From the NCBI RefSeq assembly GCF_004054195.1, contig NZ_SBIW01000004.1:248001-312000 (forward strand): DNA of 64,000 bases, given 5' to 3'. The DNA is from Mucilaginibacter gilvus. Its GTDB lineage: Bacteria > Bacteroidota > Bacteroidia > Sphingobacteriales > Sphingobacteriaceae. The translations under genes were made by a program, and so were the position numbers. The notes under the pieces are model-generated. The model saw nothing but the letters and a program-made list of their open reading frames with translations. It made no database searches and had not been told where the DNA came from. This document shows positions 17,118 to 26,754 of the stretch, in pieces. Positions within the stretch are counted from its first letter, which is position 1, and each line of letters starts with the position of its first letter.

Positions 17118-17181
17118 CAATATTAATCCCGGGTGTGCGGGTGGTCAATATTAATAATTCTTAGGTACGGGAGCAAATTTA
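17118..17181 (-). promoter_or_regulatory. murF upstream region with -7 box and direct repeat
   Basis: On the minus strand TAAATTTG (17181-17174) fits the -7 consensus and would start a leader of about 55 bases. Within the leader, CAATATTAAT occurs twice on the plus strand (17118-17127 and 17146-17155), 28 bases apart. Whether this is an operator is unknown. Confidence 0.4.
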
Positions 17182-17199
17182 CAACTATTGTTATGGCGG

Positions 17200-19335
17200 T
17201 TAGGTACTGCGGTTCATCCAGGCAATTACCGCCCTTATTTCGCCGTAAGTATAATTATCTCCTAAAATTTCCTTTAATGGTGCCAGTCGTTCGTTGCCAT
17301 ATTTTTCAACAGCATCTTTTATGGCCGGTATTTTTTCTTCAGTAACAAACGTAAGCACATCAAGTTCTCCTGTTTGTACAAAAGTACTTAAGTGCCCTTC
17401 TATAGTTGTTGGTGATAAGCCGCGCTCGCGTGCAATTTCGGCAACTGTTTGCCCCTGCTTAAAGAGTACGAGGCTCACTTTAGCCGTATCCGGCACTTTT
17501 TCTTTTTTGGGCTTACGCTCCCGTTTGGCCGATTTTAGATCGATGCGCGAGTTCAGCCCCTTAAGTGCACTATATTCGGTAACCAAGGTTAAAAACTCCC
17601 GCCCATACCTCGCCAGTTTGATGTCTCCAAAACCGGAGATCAGGCGCAGCTCATCCAGCTTTTGCGGCAGGTAGGTGGCAATTTCTAACAACGTGGCATC
17701 CGACAGGATAATATACGCCGGCAGGTTTTCCATCACAGCAATTTCCTGGCGTTTTTTGCGCAGGCCGTTGAGCAGTTCCGCTTCGAAATTTAAAGACGCG
17801 GTCTCTTTTTCATCGGTAGTTTGAGAGGAAATGAGTTCTACTTTTTCCAATCCCTTTAACACTAATTCGCTTTTTGGCGTGAGCCGGAGCGAGGCGTAGG
17901 CGTCGTCGGTAACGCGGAGGTAGCCCATGGCTATCAGTTCGCGCAGGTACCGCTGCCAGTCGGCTTTGCTGATATCCGCACCGGCGCCGTACGTTTTTAA
18001 CAGTTTATGGTCGCCCCAGATCTTTTCGCTGCGCGATCCGCGAAGGAAATCAACGATATAGGTTACCCCAAAACGTTCTTTCACCCGTGCTACCGCGGAC
18101 AGGGCTTTTTGCGCGATGAGTGTACCATCGAATTTCACAAACTCGCTGAGGCAAAAATCGCAGGAGCCGCAATTATCCGGGAAGGCCTCGTCAAAGTATT
18201 GCATTAAATACTGGCGTCGGCAGGCGTGCAGCTGGCAATAATTCACCATATCGTCCAGCTTTTTCAGCATAATGGCGCTTTGCTCGGGGTTGTTCTCCAC
18301 CTGTGCGAAGCCCTTCAATTTCATAGCATCGCCGGGCGAGTATAGCAGCAACGCATCAGATGGCAACCCGTCTCTGCCCGCGCGGCCGGTTTCCTGGTAA
18401 TAGCCTTCTATGTTTTTGGGCAGGTCCACATGCACCACGTAGCGTACGTTAGATTTATTGATGCCCATCCCGAAGGCGATGGTAGCCACCATTACCTTCA
18501 CATCATCCCGCAGAAAAGCTTCCTGGTTTTTGGCTTTGATGTCGTTTGTTAAGCCTGCATGGTACGCCTCGGCAGAGAAACCCTCGTCCTTTAAATTAGC
18601 AGCAAGTGCCTCGGTTGACTTACGCGAGAGGCAATAAATAATCCCAGATTCATCTTTTCGTTCCTCCAAAAAATTGATGAGCTGATTAAAGCTGTTCTTT
18701 TTTGGATTAACGCGGTAGGTAATATTCTCCCGGTTAAAAGAGGAGATAAACACCGCGGGCTTTTGCAGGTTCAGTTTATCCAGGATATCTTTTTGGGTAA
18801 GCTTATCGGCTGTTGCTGTTAGCGCGATAACCGGCACACCCGGAAACTCGTTCTTTAAGCCGGCCAGCATCAGGTATTCGGGGCGGAAATCGTGACCCCA
18901 TTGCGAGATACAGTGCGCCTCATCAATGGCTATTTGTACCACGTTAAGTGTTTTCAGGAATACCATCAAACGGGTATCCTTGCCGAAAAGGCGCTCTGGA
19001 GCTACATATAATAGCCTAAGCTGATTGTTTTTTAGTTGGACAGCGATATCCTTCTGCTCTTCCGGGTCCTGGCTGGAGTTTAAAAACGCCGCCGGGATGC
19101 CGCTCAGGTTCAGGCTGTCAACCTGGTCTTTCATTAAGGCGATCAGCGGAGATATCACAACCGTTAATCCATTTAGTAACACGGCCGGCAACTGGTAGCA
19201 AAGCGATTTACCGCCACCGGTGGGCATCAGCACCATTACGTCCTGCTTGTTTAAAACATGCTGTATAATAGCTTCCTGCGAATGCCTGAAATTGCTGTAG
19301 CCAAAATATTGTTGAAGCGCTTGTAATGGGGTCAT
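17200..19335 (-). CDS. recQ: ATP-dependent DNA helicase RecQ
   Basis: 711-residue 3'-5' DNA helicase acting in recombination and fork repair. Walker A GGGKS at 40-44, DEAH at 138-141 followed by the aromatic-rich loop CISQWGHDFRPEY, helicase C domain with GRAGRDGLPS, and a zinc site (CQLHACRRQ and CGSCDFC). Then come the RQC winged helix, an HRDC domain (about 515-590) and a C-terminal helix-turn-helix region (VAEIARERGLSPTTIEGHL) found in many RecQ proteins of this phylum. Its start is preceded by two copies of a CTGCACATTTG motif. It is transcribed toward murF, 88 bases away. Confidence 0.95.
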   Translation of the reverse strand: MTPLQALQQYFGYSNFRHSQEAIIQHVLNKQDVMVLMPTGGGKSLCYQLPAVLLNGLTVVISPLIALMKDQVDSLNLSGIPAAFLNSSQDPEEQKDIAVQLKNNQLRLLYVAPERLFGKDTRLMVFLKTLNVVQIAIDEAHCISQWGHDFRPEYLMLAGLKNEFPGVPVIALTATADKLTQKDILDKLNLQKPAVFISSFNRENITYRVNPKKNSFNQLINFLEERKDESGIIYCLSRKSTEALAANLKDEGFSAEAYHAGLTNDIKAKNQEAFLRDDVKVMVATIAFGMGINKSNVRYVVHVDLPKNIEGYYQETGRAGRDGLPSDALLLYSPGDAMKLKGFAQVENNPEQSAIMLKKLDDMVNYCQLHACRRQYLMQYFDEAFPDNCGSCDFCLSEFVKFDGTLIAQKALSAVARVKERFGVTYIVDFLRGSRSEKIWGDHKLLKTYGAGADISKADWQRYLRELIAMGYLRVTDDAYASLRLTPKSELVLKGLEKVELISSQTTDEKETASLNFEAELLNGLRKKRQEIAVMENLPAYIILSDATLLEIATYLPQKLDELRLISGFGDIKLARYGREFLTLVTEYSALKGLNSRIDLKSAKRERKPKKEKVPDTAKVSLVLFKQGQTVAEIARERGLSPTTIEGHLSTFVQTGELDVLTFVTEEKIPAIKDAVEKYGNERLAPLKEILGDNYTYGEIRAVIAWMNRST

Positions 19336-19340
19336 AGATA

Positions 19341-19372
19341 GTGCAAATGTGCAGATTTCAAATGTGCAGATT
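19341..19372 (-). repeat. tandem TCTGCACATTTG motif upstream of recQ
   Basis: Read on the minus strand, the 40 bases before recQ hold CTGCACATTTG, AAAT, then CTGCACATTTG again. Related sequences occur at 37552-37566 and 38640-38694. CACATTTG is one mismatch from the -7 consensus, so this may double as the recQ promoter. Confidence 0.55.
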
Positions 19373-19540
19373 GTTTAGGTGGGTAAATTAAATATTTCAA
19401 AACCAAAGTGCTAAAAATATTAGACTTTACGATGGTCAGCTGCGTAGTTTCTGTAACATTTACGCAACTGAAAACCGTGTGCGGGCACAATTGCAAAAAA
19501 AAGTGCATATTAGCCTTTACATCACCCCAACATCAATATT

Positions 19541-22039
19541 ATGATAAAAAGGTTACTCCTCGTTGTTATAGCTGTTGCATCTTTTTCAGCTGCTTTCGCC
19601 CAAAACATCCAATCGCCCGAACAATTTTTAGGCTACAAGCCCGGCGAGCAATTCACCCCGCATTACCGCATTGTGGAGTATTTCAGATACGTCGCCACGG
19701 CATCAAAAAGCGTAAAATTACAACAGTTTGGTACCACCAACGAGGGGAGGCCGCAGTTGGCCATGTTTATCGCGTCTGACGAAAATATTGGCCGTTTGGA
19801 GGATATTCGTCATAATAACCTAAAGTTGGCGGGTATGGAAAACGGAACTGCCAACCTGCCCGATGCACCGGTTATTTTATGGCTTAGCTATAACGTACAC
19901 GGGAATGAGCCTGCCTCAAGCGAGGCTGCTATGTGGACACTGTTTGACTTGGTTAACCCGGCAAACACCCGCACCAAAGCCTGGTTAAAAAATACTTTGG
20001 TAGTTATAGACCCATGCCTTAACCCGGATGGGCGCGACCGCTACGTAAACTTTTATAACTCGGTAAAGGCCGGTAAGCCCGACCCAAGCCCAACCGCCCG
20101 CGAACACGCGGAACCATGGCCAGGCGGCAGGGTGAACCATTATTATTTTGATTTGAACCGAGATTGGGCATGGCAAGCGCAAAAGGAAACGCAGAACCGC
20201 ATTGGCCTGTACAACCAATGGCTGCCCGAAGTGCACGTAGACTACCACGAGCAGGGCGTTAACTCACCGTATTACTTTGCCCCTGCGGCAGAGCCGTACC
20301 ACAAGGATATTACCCAATGGCAGCGCGATTTCCAGGTGACCATTGGCAAGAACAACGCTAAGGATTTTGATAAGAACGGCTGGATGTATTTCACCAAGCA
20401 GGTGTTCGATCTGTTGTACCCCTCTTACGGCGATACCTACCCGCTGTACAACGGCTCTATCGGCATGACCTATGAGCAAGGCGGCATCAGTGGCGGCCTT
20501 GCAGTGGTTACCCGCAGTGGCGATACCTTAACGCTGGTGCAGCGTGTGGCGCATCACCATTCTACCAGTATCAGCACTATAGAAACTGCTTCCACCAATG
20601 CCGGTAAACTACTTACGGAATTTAAAAAGTTCTTTGATAACAGTAAAGCCAACCCGCCGGGCCCGTACAAAACATACATTATTAAAAACGACAATAACGA
20701 AAAGGTAGATAAACTGGCCAAATTGCTGGCACGTAATGGCATACAATATGGTTATGGCCTGGCTGCAAAAAGCATTACCGGGTTCGATTATTTCAGCGGG
20801 AAAACCGAGACCTATAATGTAGATGCCAACGACTTGGTGATAAACGCCTACCAGCCAAAAGCGGTATTGCTTAACGTGCTGATGGAGCCAACCACTTTTA
20901 TTGCAGATTCGGCCACGTATGATATCACCGCATGGGCATTGCCTTACGCTTTCGGCTTGCGCGCTTATGGTTTAAAGGAATCGCTTAAGCCGGCCACCGC
21001 CAGCTGGAATGTTGCTAAGCCGCAGGTTTTACAAAACACACATGCTTACGCTTACGTATCGGCCTGGCAGTCGGTAGCTGATGTGCGGTTTTTAGCCGCC
21101 CTGATGAATAAAGGCATAAAAGCCCGCTACTCCGAAACGCCTTTTGAAATTGCGGGTAAAAAATTCATGGCTGGTTCGCTGTTGATAACTAAGGCCGGTA
21201 ACGACAGGGCCGATTTTGACCAGGTGGTTACCCAAACCGCTGCGGAACTGGGCCACGAGCTCACACCAATATCTACCGGTTTTATGGATAAGGGGAATGA
21301 TATCGGCTCGAGCGAGGTTCGTTTTATTAAACAACCACGCGTGGTGCTCATGACAGGCGACGGCGTAAACTCCGAAGCGATGGGCGAAGTATGGCACTTG
21401 TTTGAGCAGCAGATAGGTTACCCTATCACCCTCATCAGATACCAGGATCTTGGCCGTACCAAACTGTCCGACTTTGACGTCGCTATTTTCCCCGATGGCC
21501 GTTACGATGGCTTCCCTTCAGAAAAACTGCAGGCCTGGGTACGCGATGGCGGCAGGCTTATAGCCATGGAGAACGCGGTATCGTTATTAGCTGATAAAAA
21601 AGACTTTGGCATTAAGCATAAAGAAGATAAAAAAGATGATAAGAAGGATAAAACGCCGGAAGTAAAAGTTTACGCCAATCGCGAGCGCGACGCGATATCA
21701 TCTGGTATCCCCGGTGCTATATTTAAGATGAGTTTGGATAATACCCACCCGCTGGGCTTTGGTATGCCAAACTATTACTATACCTTGAAAATGAACGACG
21801 ACATTTATGAGCCGCTGGGCGATGATGGCTGGAATGTAGGCACCGTAAAAAAAGATGCTTATGTATCGGGCTTTGCTGGTGCTCAATCCAAACAAAAAAT
21901 TGCTAACGGCATGTTACTTGGTGTGCAAAGCATGGGCCGCGGCTCGGTTATTTACATGGCCGACGATCCCCTGTTCCGCAGTTTCTGGGAAAATGGCAAG
22001 CTCATGTTCAGCAACGCAGTATTTATGGTGGGGCAGTAG
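19541..22039 (+). CDS. secreted M14 family zinc carboxypeptidase
   Basis: 832-residue exported metallopeptidase with signal peptide ending at AAFAQ (residue 21). The M14 zinc site is visible: H120 and E123 in NVHGNEPASSE, and a histidine in EVHVDYHEQG near 232-236; the DPCLNPDGRDRY block (about 157-168) carries the substrate-binding arginine region. Past residue 380 the protein continues into a long C-terminal part including a class I glutamine-amidotransferase-like stretch (DVAIFPDGRYDGF, WVRDGGRLIAMENA) typical of these large Bacteroidota enzymes. Substrate unknown. It is convergent with the barrel gene and separated by a bidirectional terminator. Confidence 0.9.
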   Translation: MIKRLLLVVIAVASFSAAFAQNIQSPEQFLGYKPGEQFTPHYRIVEYFRYVATASKSVKLQQFGTTNEGRPQLAMFIASDENIGRLEDIRHNNLKLAGMENGTANLPDAPVILWLSYNVHGNEPASSEAAMWTLFDLVNPANTRTKAWLKNTLVVIDPCLNPDGRDRYVNFYNSVKAGKPDPSPTAREHAEPWPGGRVNHYYFDLNRDWAWQAQKETQNRIGLYNQWLPEVHVDYHEQGVNSPYYFAPAAEPYHKDITQWQRDFQVTIGKNNAKDFDKNGWMYFTKQVFDLLYPSYGDTYPLYNGSIGMTYEQGGISGGLAVVTRSGDTLTLVQRVAHHHSTSISTIETASTNAGKLLTEFKKFFDNSKANPPGPYKTYIIKNDNNEKVDKLAKLLARNGIQYGYGLAAKSITGFDYFSGKTETYNVDANDLVINAYQPKAVLLNVLMEPTTFIADSATYDITAWALPYAFGLRAYGLKESLKPATASWNVAKPQVLQNTHAYAYVSAWQSVADVRFLAALMNKGIKARYSETPFEIAGKKFMAGSLLITKAGNDRADFDQVVTQTAAELGHELTPISTGFMDKGNDIGSSEVRFIKQPRVVLMTGDGVNSEAMGEVWHLFEQQIGYPITLIRYQDLGRTKLSDFDVAIFPDGRYDGFPSEKLQAWVRDGGRLIAMENAVSLLADKKDFGIKHKEDKKDDKKDKTPEVKVYANRERDAISSGIPGAIFKMSLDNTHPLGFGMPNYYYTLKMNDDIYEPLGDDGWNVGTVKKDAYVSGFAGAQSKQKIANGMLLGVQSMGRGSVIYMADDPLFRSFWENGKLMFSNAVFMVGQ

Positions 22040-22066
22040 AAGCCCCCAGCCCCCTGAAGGGGGAGC
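22040..22066. repeat. CCCCCTGAAGGGGG repeat, left copy
   Basis: GC-rich element beginning AGCCCCCAGCCCCCTGAAGG, directly after the M14 peptidase stop. Its near-inverse lies at 22142-22172 on the other side of the terminator hairpin. Confidence 0.7.
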
Positions 22067-22097
22067 CGAAATTTGATTCAAGAGAGTCAGAAATATA

Positions 22098-22131
22098 AAA
22101 AGCCCTCATAGTGTAAACCATGAGGGCTTTT
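22098..22131. terminator. bidirectional intrinsic terminator
   Basis: AAAAGCCCTCAT (22098-22109) pairs perfectly with ATGAGGGCTTTT (22120-22131) around a 10-base loop. The A- and T-rich arms let it work for both convergent genes, the M14 peptidase and the outer-membrane barrel. Confidence 0.9.
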
Positions 22132-22141
22132 GCATTTCAAA

Positions 22142-22172
22142 AGTTCCCCCTTTAGGGGGCGGAGGGGGCCGA
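22142..22172. repeat. CCCCCTTTAGGGGG repeat, right copy
   Basis: Starts GTTCCCCCTTTAGGGGGCGG and ends AGGGGGCC. Its reverse complement matches the left copy at 22040-22066 in layout, so the two flank the terminator as an inverted pair. Confidence 0.7.
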
Positions 22173-22176
22173 ACTC

Positions 22177-24636
22177 TTAATTCCCGCTTTTCACCCTGCT
22201 TTTTTCGTCGTCGGCACCAGTTTGGTGCTGGCGTGATTTTATTTTGCTGTTGCCAAAGTTATAGGTGAAAGTAAGGCGCGCCACACGGGTATCGTTCTTT
22301 TGCCTTACATCAAGGTTTACGTTTTGGTAACGGCTGCTTACAGTGTTTTTGCGGGTGTTAAATATATCGCTCACCGCGAATTTCAGGTTCATTTTTTTGT
22401 TGTAGAAAGAATGGCTTACGCCTGCATCTATGGAGTATTGCGGTTTGATATTGAATATACCAAATGCTAAGGCCGATTGGTAATTGCCAGATAGCTCAGC
22501 TTTATATCCCTTGGCAACCAAAAACGTTTGTGTTGTTCTGATCACGTAAGTTGCTTTGCCCGAGTTTAAGGTAGCACCTAACAGCGAATCGGACTTAAAC
22601 TGCTGGTGAAAACCGGTGAAATTTACGTTCCCTGTCCACCATTTGGCAATAGTGTACGGCGAGTTGATGTTGATGTTGTAAGAGTTTTGCCTGTTCAGGT
22701 TAAGGCGTGTTTGATAGGTTGCTTTGCTTATAGTATCCGTAAGGATGATCTCGGTGCTTACATCATTTGTTTGGCTGTAACCAAGCGTTACGTTAATGGT
22801 TTTATTATAGGTGTAGCTTAGCTCATAAGAGTTGGTGTACTGCGGTTTCAGGAAAGGATTTCCCTGTTCGTAAGTGTACTGGTCCAAATAAAAACGGAAT
22901 GGGTTTAGCTGGTCGTAACCGGGACGGTCAATGCGGCGGCTGTAGTTTAATCCCATTTCGTGCTTGTCAGAAAAGGTGTGAGTGATAAACAGGCTAGGAA
23001 AAAAATCTAGGTAGTGGCGTTTTAATGCCTGGTTTTTAGTTACTAAATCTCCCATTGATGAGGTGTGTTCAGCACGTACACCGGCCTGTACCGATGTTTT
23101 TGCCCAGGTTTTGCTCATATTTACATAAGCGGCGGCAATTTTTTCGTCGTAAATAAAACGGTTGGTACGGCTGGTATCATTTATAAAGGCGTTGCCGCTG
23201 TTTATTTGGGCTTGCAGGTCATTATCCGTTTTCACCGAACTGAATTTTACACCGGTTTCAAATTTTACGCTTTTGGTTATGGGCAGCGTGTAATCTGCCT
23301 TTTGGGTGTAAATGGTTATGGTTGATGGTGTTTGGTTGCGGATAAACATAGGCGGCATTTGCGAACCACCTGCCGGAGTATAAAAATAGGTGTCGTATTG
23401 CGCGTTAGAACCATTGTGGAATATAGAGTAATCCATGTCCAGGCTTAGTTCCTGTCCGTTGGTATCTATCTGTAACTTGTCATTTAAATTAGCCGCGAAG
23501 TTGCGGTAGGTTTGCTTAATAACCGAAGTTGTGGTTTGGTACGAATCGTTTGCGGCGGGGGTACGGCCAAGGTGCGTTACCGAAGTGTTGGGGTTATTAT
23601 ATTCGTTAGTGTAATCGCCATTAATAACAAAGCCAAGCGTGTTTTTTGATGATGTGGCATAATCAGCACCAACGCGGTAGTTATTATAATGCACGGTAGA
23701 GCGTAATTCGGTGCGTTGTTTAAAATAGGTGCTGGTAGTTGCGCTATCAACCACACGGTCGATATCCAATACATTTAATCGCTGCGCATCGCCCCTGCTA
23801 AATGTGCCGAATAAATTAAGGTTACCCTGTTTGTGGTTGAGCGTAAGACTGGTATTGTCCCTAAACCGTTTGCCTTGTACAACGCCCAGGCTTAAATTAC
23901 CGTTTGTACCGCTTTGCTTGTTCTTTTTTAGTTTGATATTGATAATGCCCGAATTCCCGGCGGCATCATACTTAGCCGACGGATTGGTGATGATCTCGAT
24001 AGACTGTATGGTAGATGCATCGGTAGATTTCAGCATGGTTGTTAACTGCGATGCCGACATATAGGTAAGCTTATCGTTTATCATTACGGTAACCCCCTGC
24101 TTGCCTTTCAGGCTAATGTTGTCGTCTTTATCAATAGTTACTCCCGGAGCACGTTCCAAAACTTCCAATGCCGAATTGCCTGCTGCCAAAACACTGTTCT
24201 CAATGTTCATTACGGTACGGTCGGCTTTGCGTTCTATCAGCGGTTTTACCGATATAATGTTTACCGTTTGCAGGCTTTTGCTGCCCGGTTGCATTTTTAT
24301 GGCCGGTACGGTTACGGCCGGCTGCTCGCCACTAACAGTTACTGGCTGGCTCACGGTTTTTTGATATCCAACAGTTGTAGCTGATACCAGGTAACTGCCG
24401 GCGGGGACTTTATCAAACACATAAGTACCAGCATCTGTGCTTAAGGTTCCTTTTACTACGGATGAGTCTTTCGCGCGTAGCAAGGTTACCGTTGCAAAAT
24501 CTATCGGCTTGCCTTGTTCGTTCAATAATGAGCCCGAAATGCTTGCGTTTTGTGAATTGTTTTTGGGCTGGGCATTGGCTGCGCCTGCGATAAATACAAA
24601 GAGTATAATATATATGAAGTGGATGATAGTTTTCAT
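22177..24636 (-). CDS. outer membrane beta-barrel family protein (TonB-receptor-like)
   Basis: 819 residues with signal peptide ending at GAANAQ (residue 23). A carboxypeptidase-regulatory-like domain (ISGSLLNEQGKPIDFATV, about 33-110) precedes a plug-like region (VLERAPGVTIDKDDNISLKGKQGVTVMINDKLTYM) and a barrel. This is the architecture of the barrel family related to TonB receptors that is very common in Bacteroidota. A clear TonB box is not evident. The last residues (KSRVKSGN) are polar rather than the usual terminal aromatic, so the C terminus extends past the last strand (TFTYNFG). Ligand unknown; no partner gene. Confidence 0.88.
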   Translation of the reverse strand: MKTIIHFIYIILFVFIAGAANAQPKNNSQNASISGSLLNEQGKPIDFATVTLLRAKDSSVVKGTLSTDAGTYVFDKVPAGSYLVSATTVGYQKTVSQPVTVSGEQPAVTVPAIKMQPGSKSLQTVNIISVKPLIERKADRTVMNIENSVLAAGNSALEVLERAPGVTIDKDDNISLKGKQGVTVMINDKLTYMSASQLTTMLKSTDASTIQSIEIITNPSAKYDAAGNSGIINIKLKKNKQSGTNGNLSLGVVQGKRFRDNTSLTLNHKQGNLNLFGTFSRGDAQRLNVLDIDRVVDSATTSTYFKQRTELRSTVHYNNYRVGADYATSSKNTLGFVINGDYTNEYNNPNTSVTHLGRTPAANDSYQTTTSVIKQTYRNFAANLNDKLQIDTNGQELSLDMDYSIFHNGSNAQYDTYFYTPAGGSQMPPMFIRNQTPSTITIYTQKADYTLPITKSVKFETGVKFSSVKTDNDLQAQINSGNAFINDTSRTNRFIYDEKIAAAYVNMSKTWAKTSVQAGVRAEHTSSMGDLVTKNQALKRHYLDFFPSLFITHTFSDKHEMGLNYSRRIDRPGYDQLNPFRFYLDQYTYEQGNPFLKPQYTNSYELSYTYNKTINVTLGYSQTNDVSTEIILTDTISKATYQTRLNLNRQNSYNININSPYTIAKWWTGNVNFTGFHQQFKSDSLLGATLNSGKATYVIRTTQTFLVAKGYKAELSGNYQSALAFGIFNIKPQYSIDAGVSHSFYNKKMNLKFAVSDIFNTRKNTVSSRYQNVNLDVRQKNDTRVARLTFTYNFGNSKIKSRQHQTGADDEKSRVKSGN

Positions 24637-24868
24637 GGTTTAGAAAAAATTGGGCAATAAGATGCCAGGGAAGGTCGCCCTTCATTTTTTTGCGTTAGTA
24701 AGTAAAAGTGTTTAGTAGTGTGCTATCAAATAATAGCTGGTTTTGGTGTGTGATTTATATGATGGATGTTCTGCATAGTTGTTGTTTTAAATTTGCCCTG
24801 CCATTAACAGCAAGGTGCTTTTGTTTATTAGTAAGATGCAAAAACAGGGGTTAAGGTTACATCTTATT

Positions 24869-25078
24869 TTAATTTTTTAATGCGGGGAGCAGTGGCTCCA
24901 CAATTTGGCTGGTGATAAGCGGAAGTATAGTTGCAGGCTTTACCGCCTGGTATTTAGAGGATTGAATTGCTTTTTTAATGGGTAAGACGGTTGCTGTTTG
25001 CAGGCTTTTTAAGTTGCAAACAGGTAATATAAGCCCGCTGAATAGCAGCAGGCTTATATACTTTATGATGAGTTTCAT
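24869..25078 (-). CDS. small exported protein, translationally coupled to pspC-like gene
   Basis: 69 residues: basic start, hydrophobic stretch to about residue 20, then a short region rich in Leu, Ile and Lys ending LLPALKN. Its ATG overlaps the stop of the PspC-like gene by one base (TAATG), the hallmark of translational coupling, which is the main reason to accept so short a gene. No family recognised; the cysteine in LILPVCN could be a weak lipobox. A 7-base inverted repeat (24832-24838 with 24860-24866) follows its stop. Confidence 0.6.
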   Translation of the reverse strand: MKLIIKYISLLLFSGLILPVCNLKSLQTATVLPIKKAIQSSKYQAVKPATILPLITSQIVEPLLPALKN

Positions 25079-26730
25079 TATTCTCCGACTTGTGTACTAT
25101 CGGCTGGTATAACGATTTTTTTGGATTGTGGAAGCACCAGGGTATCTACCTTGCATTGTAAACCGTTCTCGGTCATGATAAACTTGGCAGACGATGCACC
25201 TTCCTGTTTATTGATTTCTTTACAATCGTAAATGCTTACGCCTCTTACAAACCTGTCGAGGTTTTGATCAATAACCAATTTGTAATTCATCGGTACTTTT
25301 AAGGTAAGGTGCAGCTCCTGGGCGCGCCAGAATTTATCTTCCTGTTTCTCCATACGGCGGTTAAACTTTAACACATTGCCTACCTGCTGAAACTGGTAGC
25401 TGATGCCACGTGCATTTGATAAAGCATCTTCGTAATCGCGGCCACGCGCGCTGAACGATTCTACCAGCACAGGTTGCGATACGTCACTTTTTTCGATGTA
25501 GATATCGATGTTCTTGTTCGGCATATCCATGTTATTATCGTCATCGTCATCCAGGATAACACGGCCATCGAATTTGTCTTTTATTTGCAGGCGCACGCTA
25601 TCCTCGCGGCTCAGGTATTTGATGTCGTTTAGTTTTAAATAGTAGGTGCTATCCGCCTGTGGTTTTATGCTAATGCTTTGGCTAAAGCTGGCACCTTCTC
25701 TGAAATTGGCACCGGCTTTGGCGGTATAGTATATAACTATACTAATAGCTACCACCCAAACCATTAACAATGCCGAGCCTGTTGTACGGCCGATGGTGCT
25801 GCTTTTAAATACAGCGTTAATAATAACCAGTATAATAGCCAGTAAAGGCATGGCCATAGTAAGAAAACCACAAATAAGAAACATGGTGTTGGCCTCCTGG
25901 TTTACGATGTTGAAAGGGAACACATGCGTTAGCGCGGTGTTGCCGTACACGGTGAACATTATTATAGTTATAACAAGCCCTATCATGGCGGCAAAACAAG
26001 CTAACAAAACAGAGATTGCAACAAGCTTAAATACCAGTTTTGATGCGCCGCCAATAAACGTACCAAAGTGGCCAAATACGTCGCCTGCAAAATCGCGGGT
26101 TTTGTAGGCAAGAGGCTTGGCTTCGTGCCTGAGGGTGTTGAGGTTGCCCTTTACGTTGCTCAATTCCTCCTCAAAGTTTTGCTTAAACCCATGCAGATCC
26201 AGCTTTTGGCCTTTCATGGCCATCCTGTCGGCACGGGTAACAGCCTTTGGCACAACTATCCACAGGATGATATACAAAAGAAAGCCAATGCCACCGCCGG
26301 CGCATAAGAGTAGAAACCCAAGCCTTACCCAAATAGCGTTGATATCAAAGTAGTTTGAGATCCCTGCGGCAACTCCGCCTACGAGGTGGTCGTCCGCATC
26401 GCGGAAGAGCCGGCGGTTTTCGGTGGTGTATGTGTAGGCCTGGCCAGGGTTTTCGCCATTTTCTTCTGCTTCAAAATCCTCTACCGAACCCATTTGCCCA
26501 ATCACTGTATTTACATCCTGCGCAACAACAACCTGTTTGCCTTCGCGGGTTAAAATTTCGGTGAACATTTCCGCTATGCGGTTCTCTATATCGGTGGTGA
26601 TCTCCAGGCTGTCGGCCGAGTTCATAAAATGACGCGTTACAGTGGTCATGTACGTTTTAAGTATCTCGTAGGCATCCTCTTCTATATGGAAAACGGTGCC
26701 GTTTATGTTAATGATGATAGTCTTATTCAT
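25078..26730 (-). CDS. PspC domain membrane protein
   Basis: 550-residue inner-membrane protein. Residues 1-95 form a cytoplasmic helical domain (NINGTVFHIEEDAYEIL) common to Bacteroidota PspC proteins. The PspC domain follows (RRLFRDADDHLVGGVAAGISNYFDI, about 107-165) with its glycine-rich transmembrane segment. Three or four more membrane segments lie between about 225 and 345, and the C-terminal 190 residues are probably periplasmic and beta-rich. PspC proteins sense or counter envelope stress. The gene lies between a PadR regulator (24 bases upstream) and a coupled 69-residue gene, so the trio is one operon. Confidence 0.9.
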   Translation of the reverse strand: MNKTIIININGTVFHIEEDAYEILKTYMTTVTRHFMNSADSLEITTDIENRIAEMFTEILTREGKQVVVAQDVNTVIGQMGSVEDFEAEENGENPGQAYTYTTENRRLFRDADDHLVGGVAAGISNYFDINAIWVRLGFLLLCAGGGIGFLLYIILWIVVPKAVTRADRMAMKGQKLDLHGFKQNFEEELSNVKGNLNTLRHEAKPLAYKTRDFAGDVFGHFGTFIGGASKLVFKLVAISVLLACFAAMIGLVITIIMFTVYGNTALTHVFPFNIVNQEANTMFLICGFLTMAMPLLAIILVIINAVFKSSTIGRTTGSALLMVWVVAISIVIYYTAKAGANFREGASFSQSISIKPQADSTYYLKLNDIKYLSREDSVRLQIKDKFDGRVILDDDDDNNMDMPNKNIDIYIEKSDVSQPVLVESFSARGRDYEDALSNARGISYQFQQVGNVLKFNRRMEKQEDKFWRAQELHLTLKVPMNYKLVIDQNLDRFVRGVSIYDCKEINKQEGASSAKFIMTENGLQCKVDTLVLPQSKKIVIPADSTQVGE

Positions 26731-26754
26731 GATGATGGTGATAGTTAAGGATAA

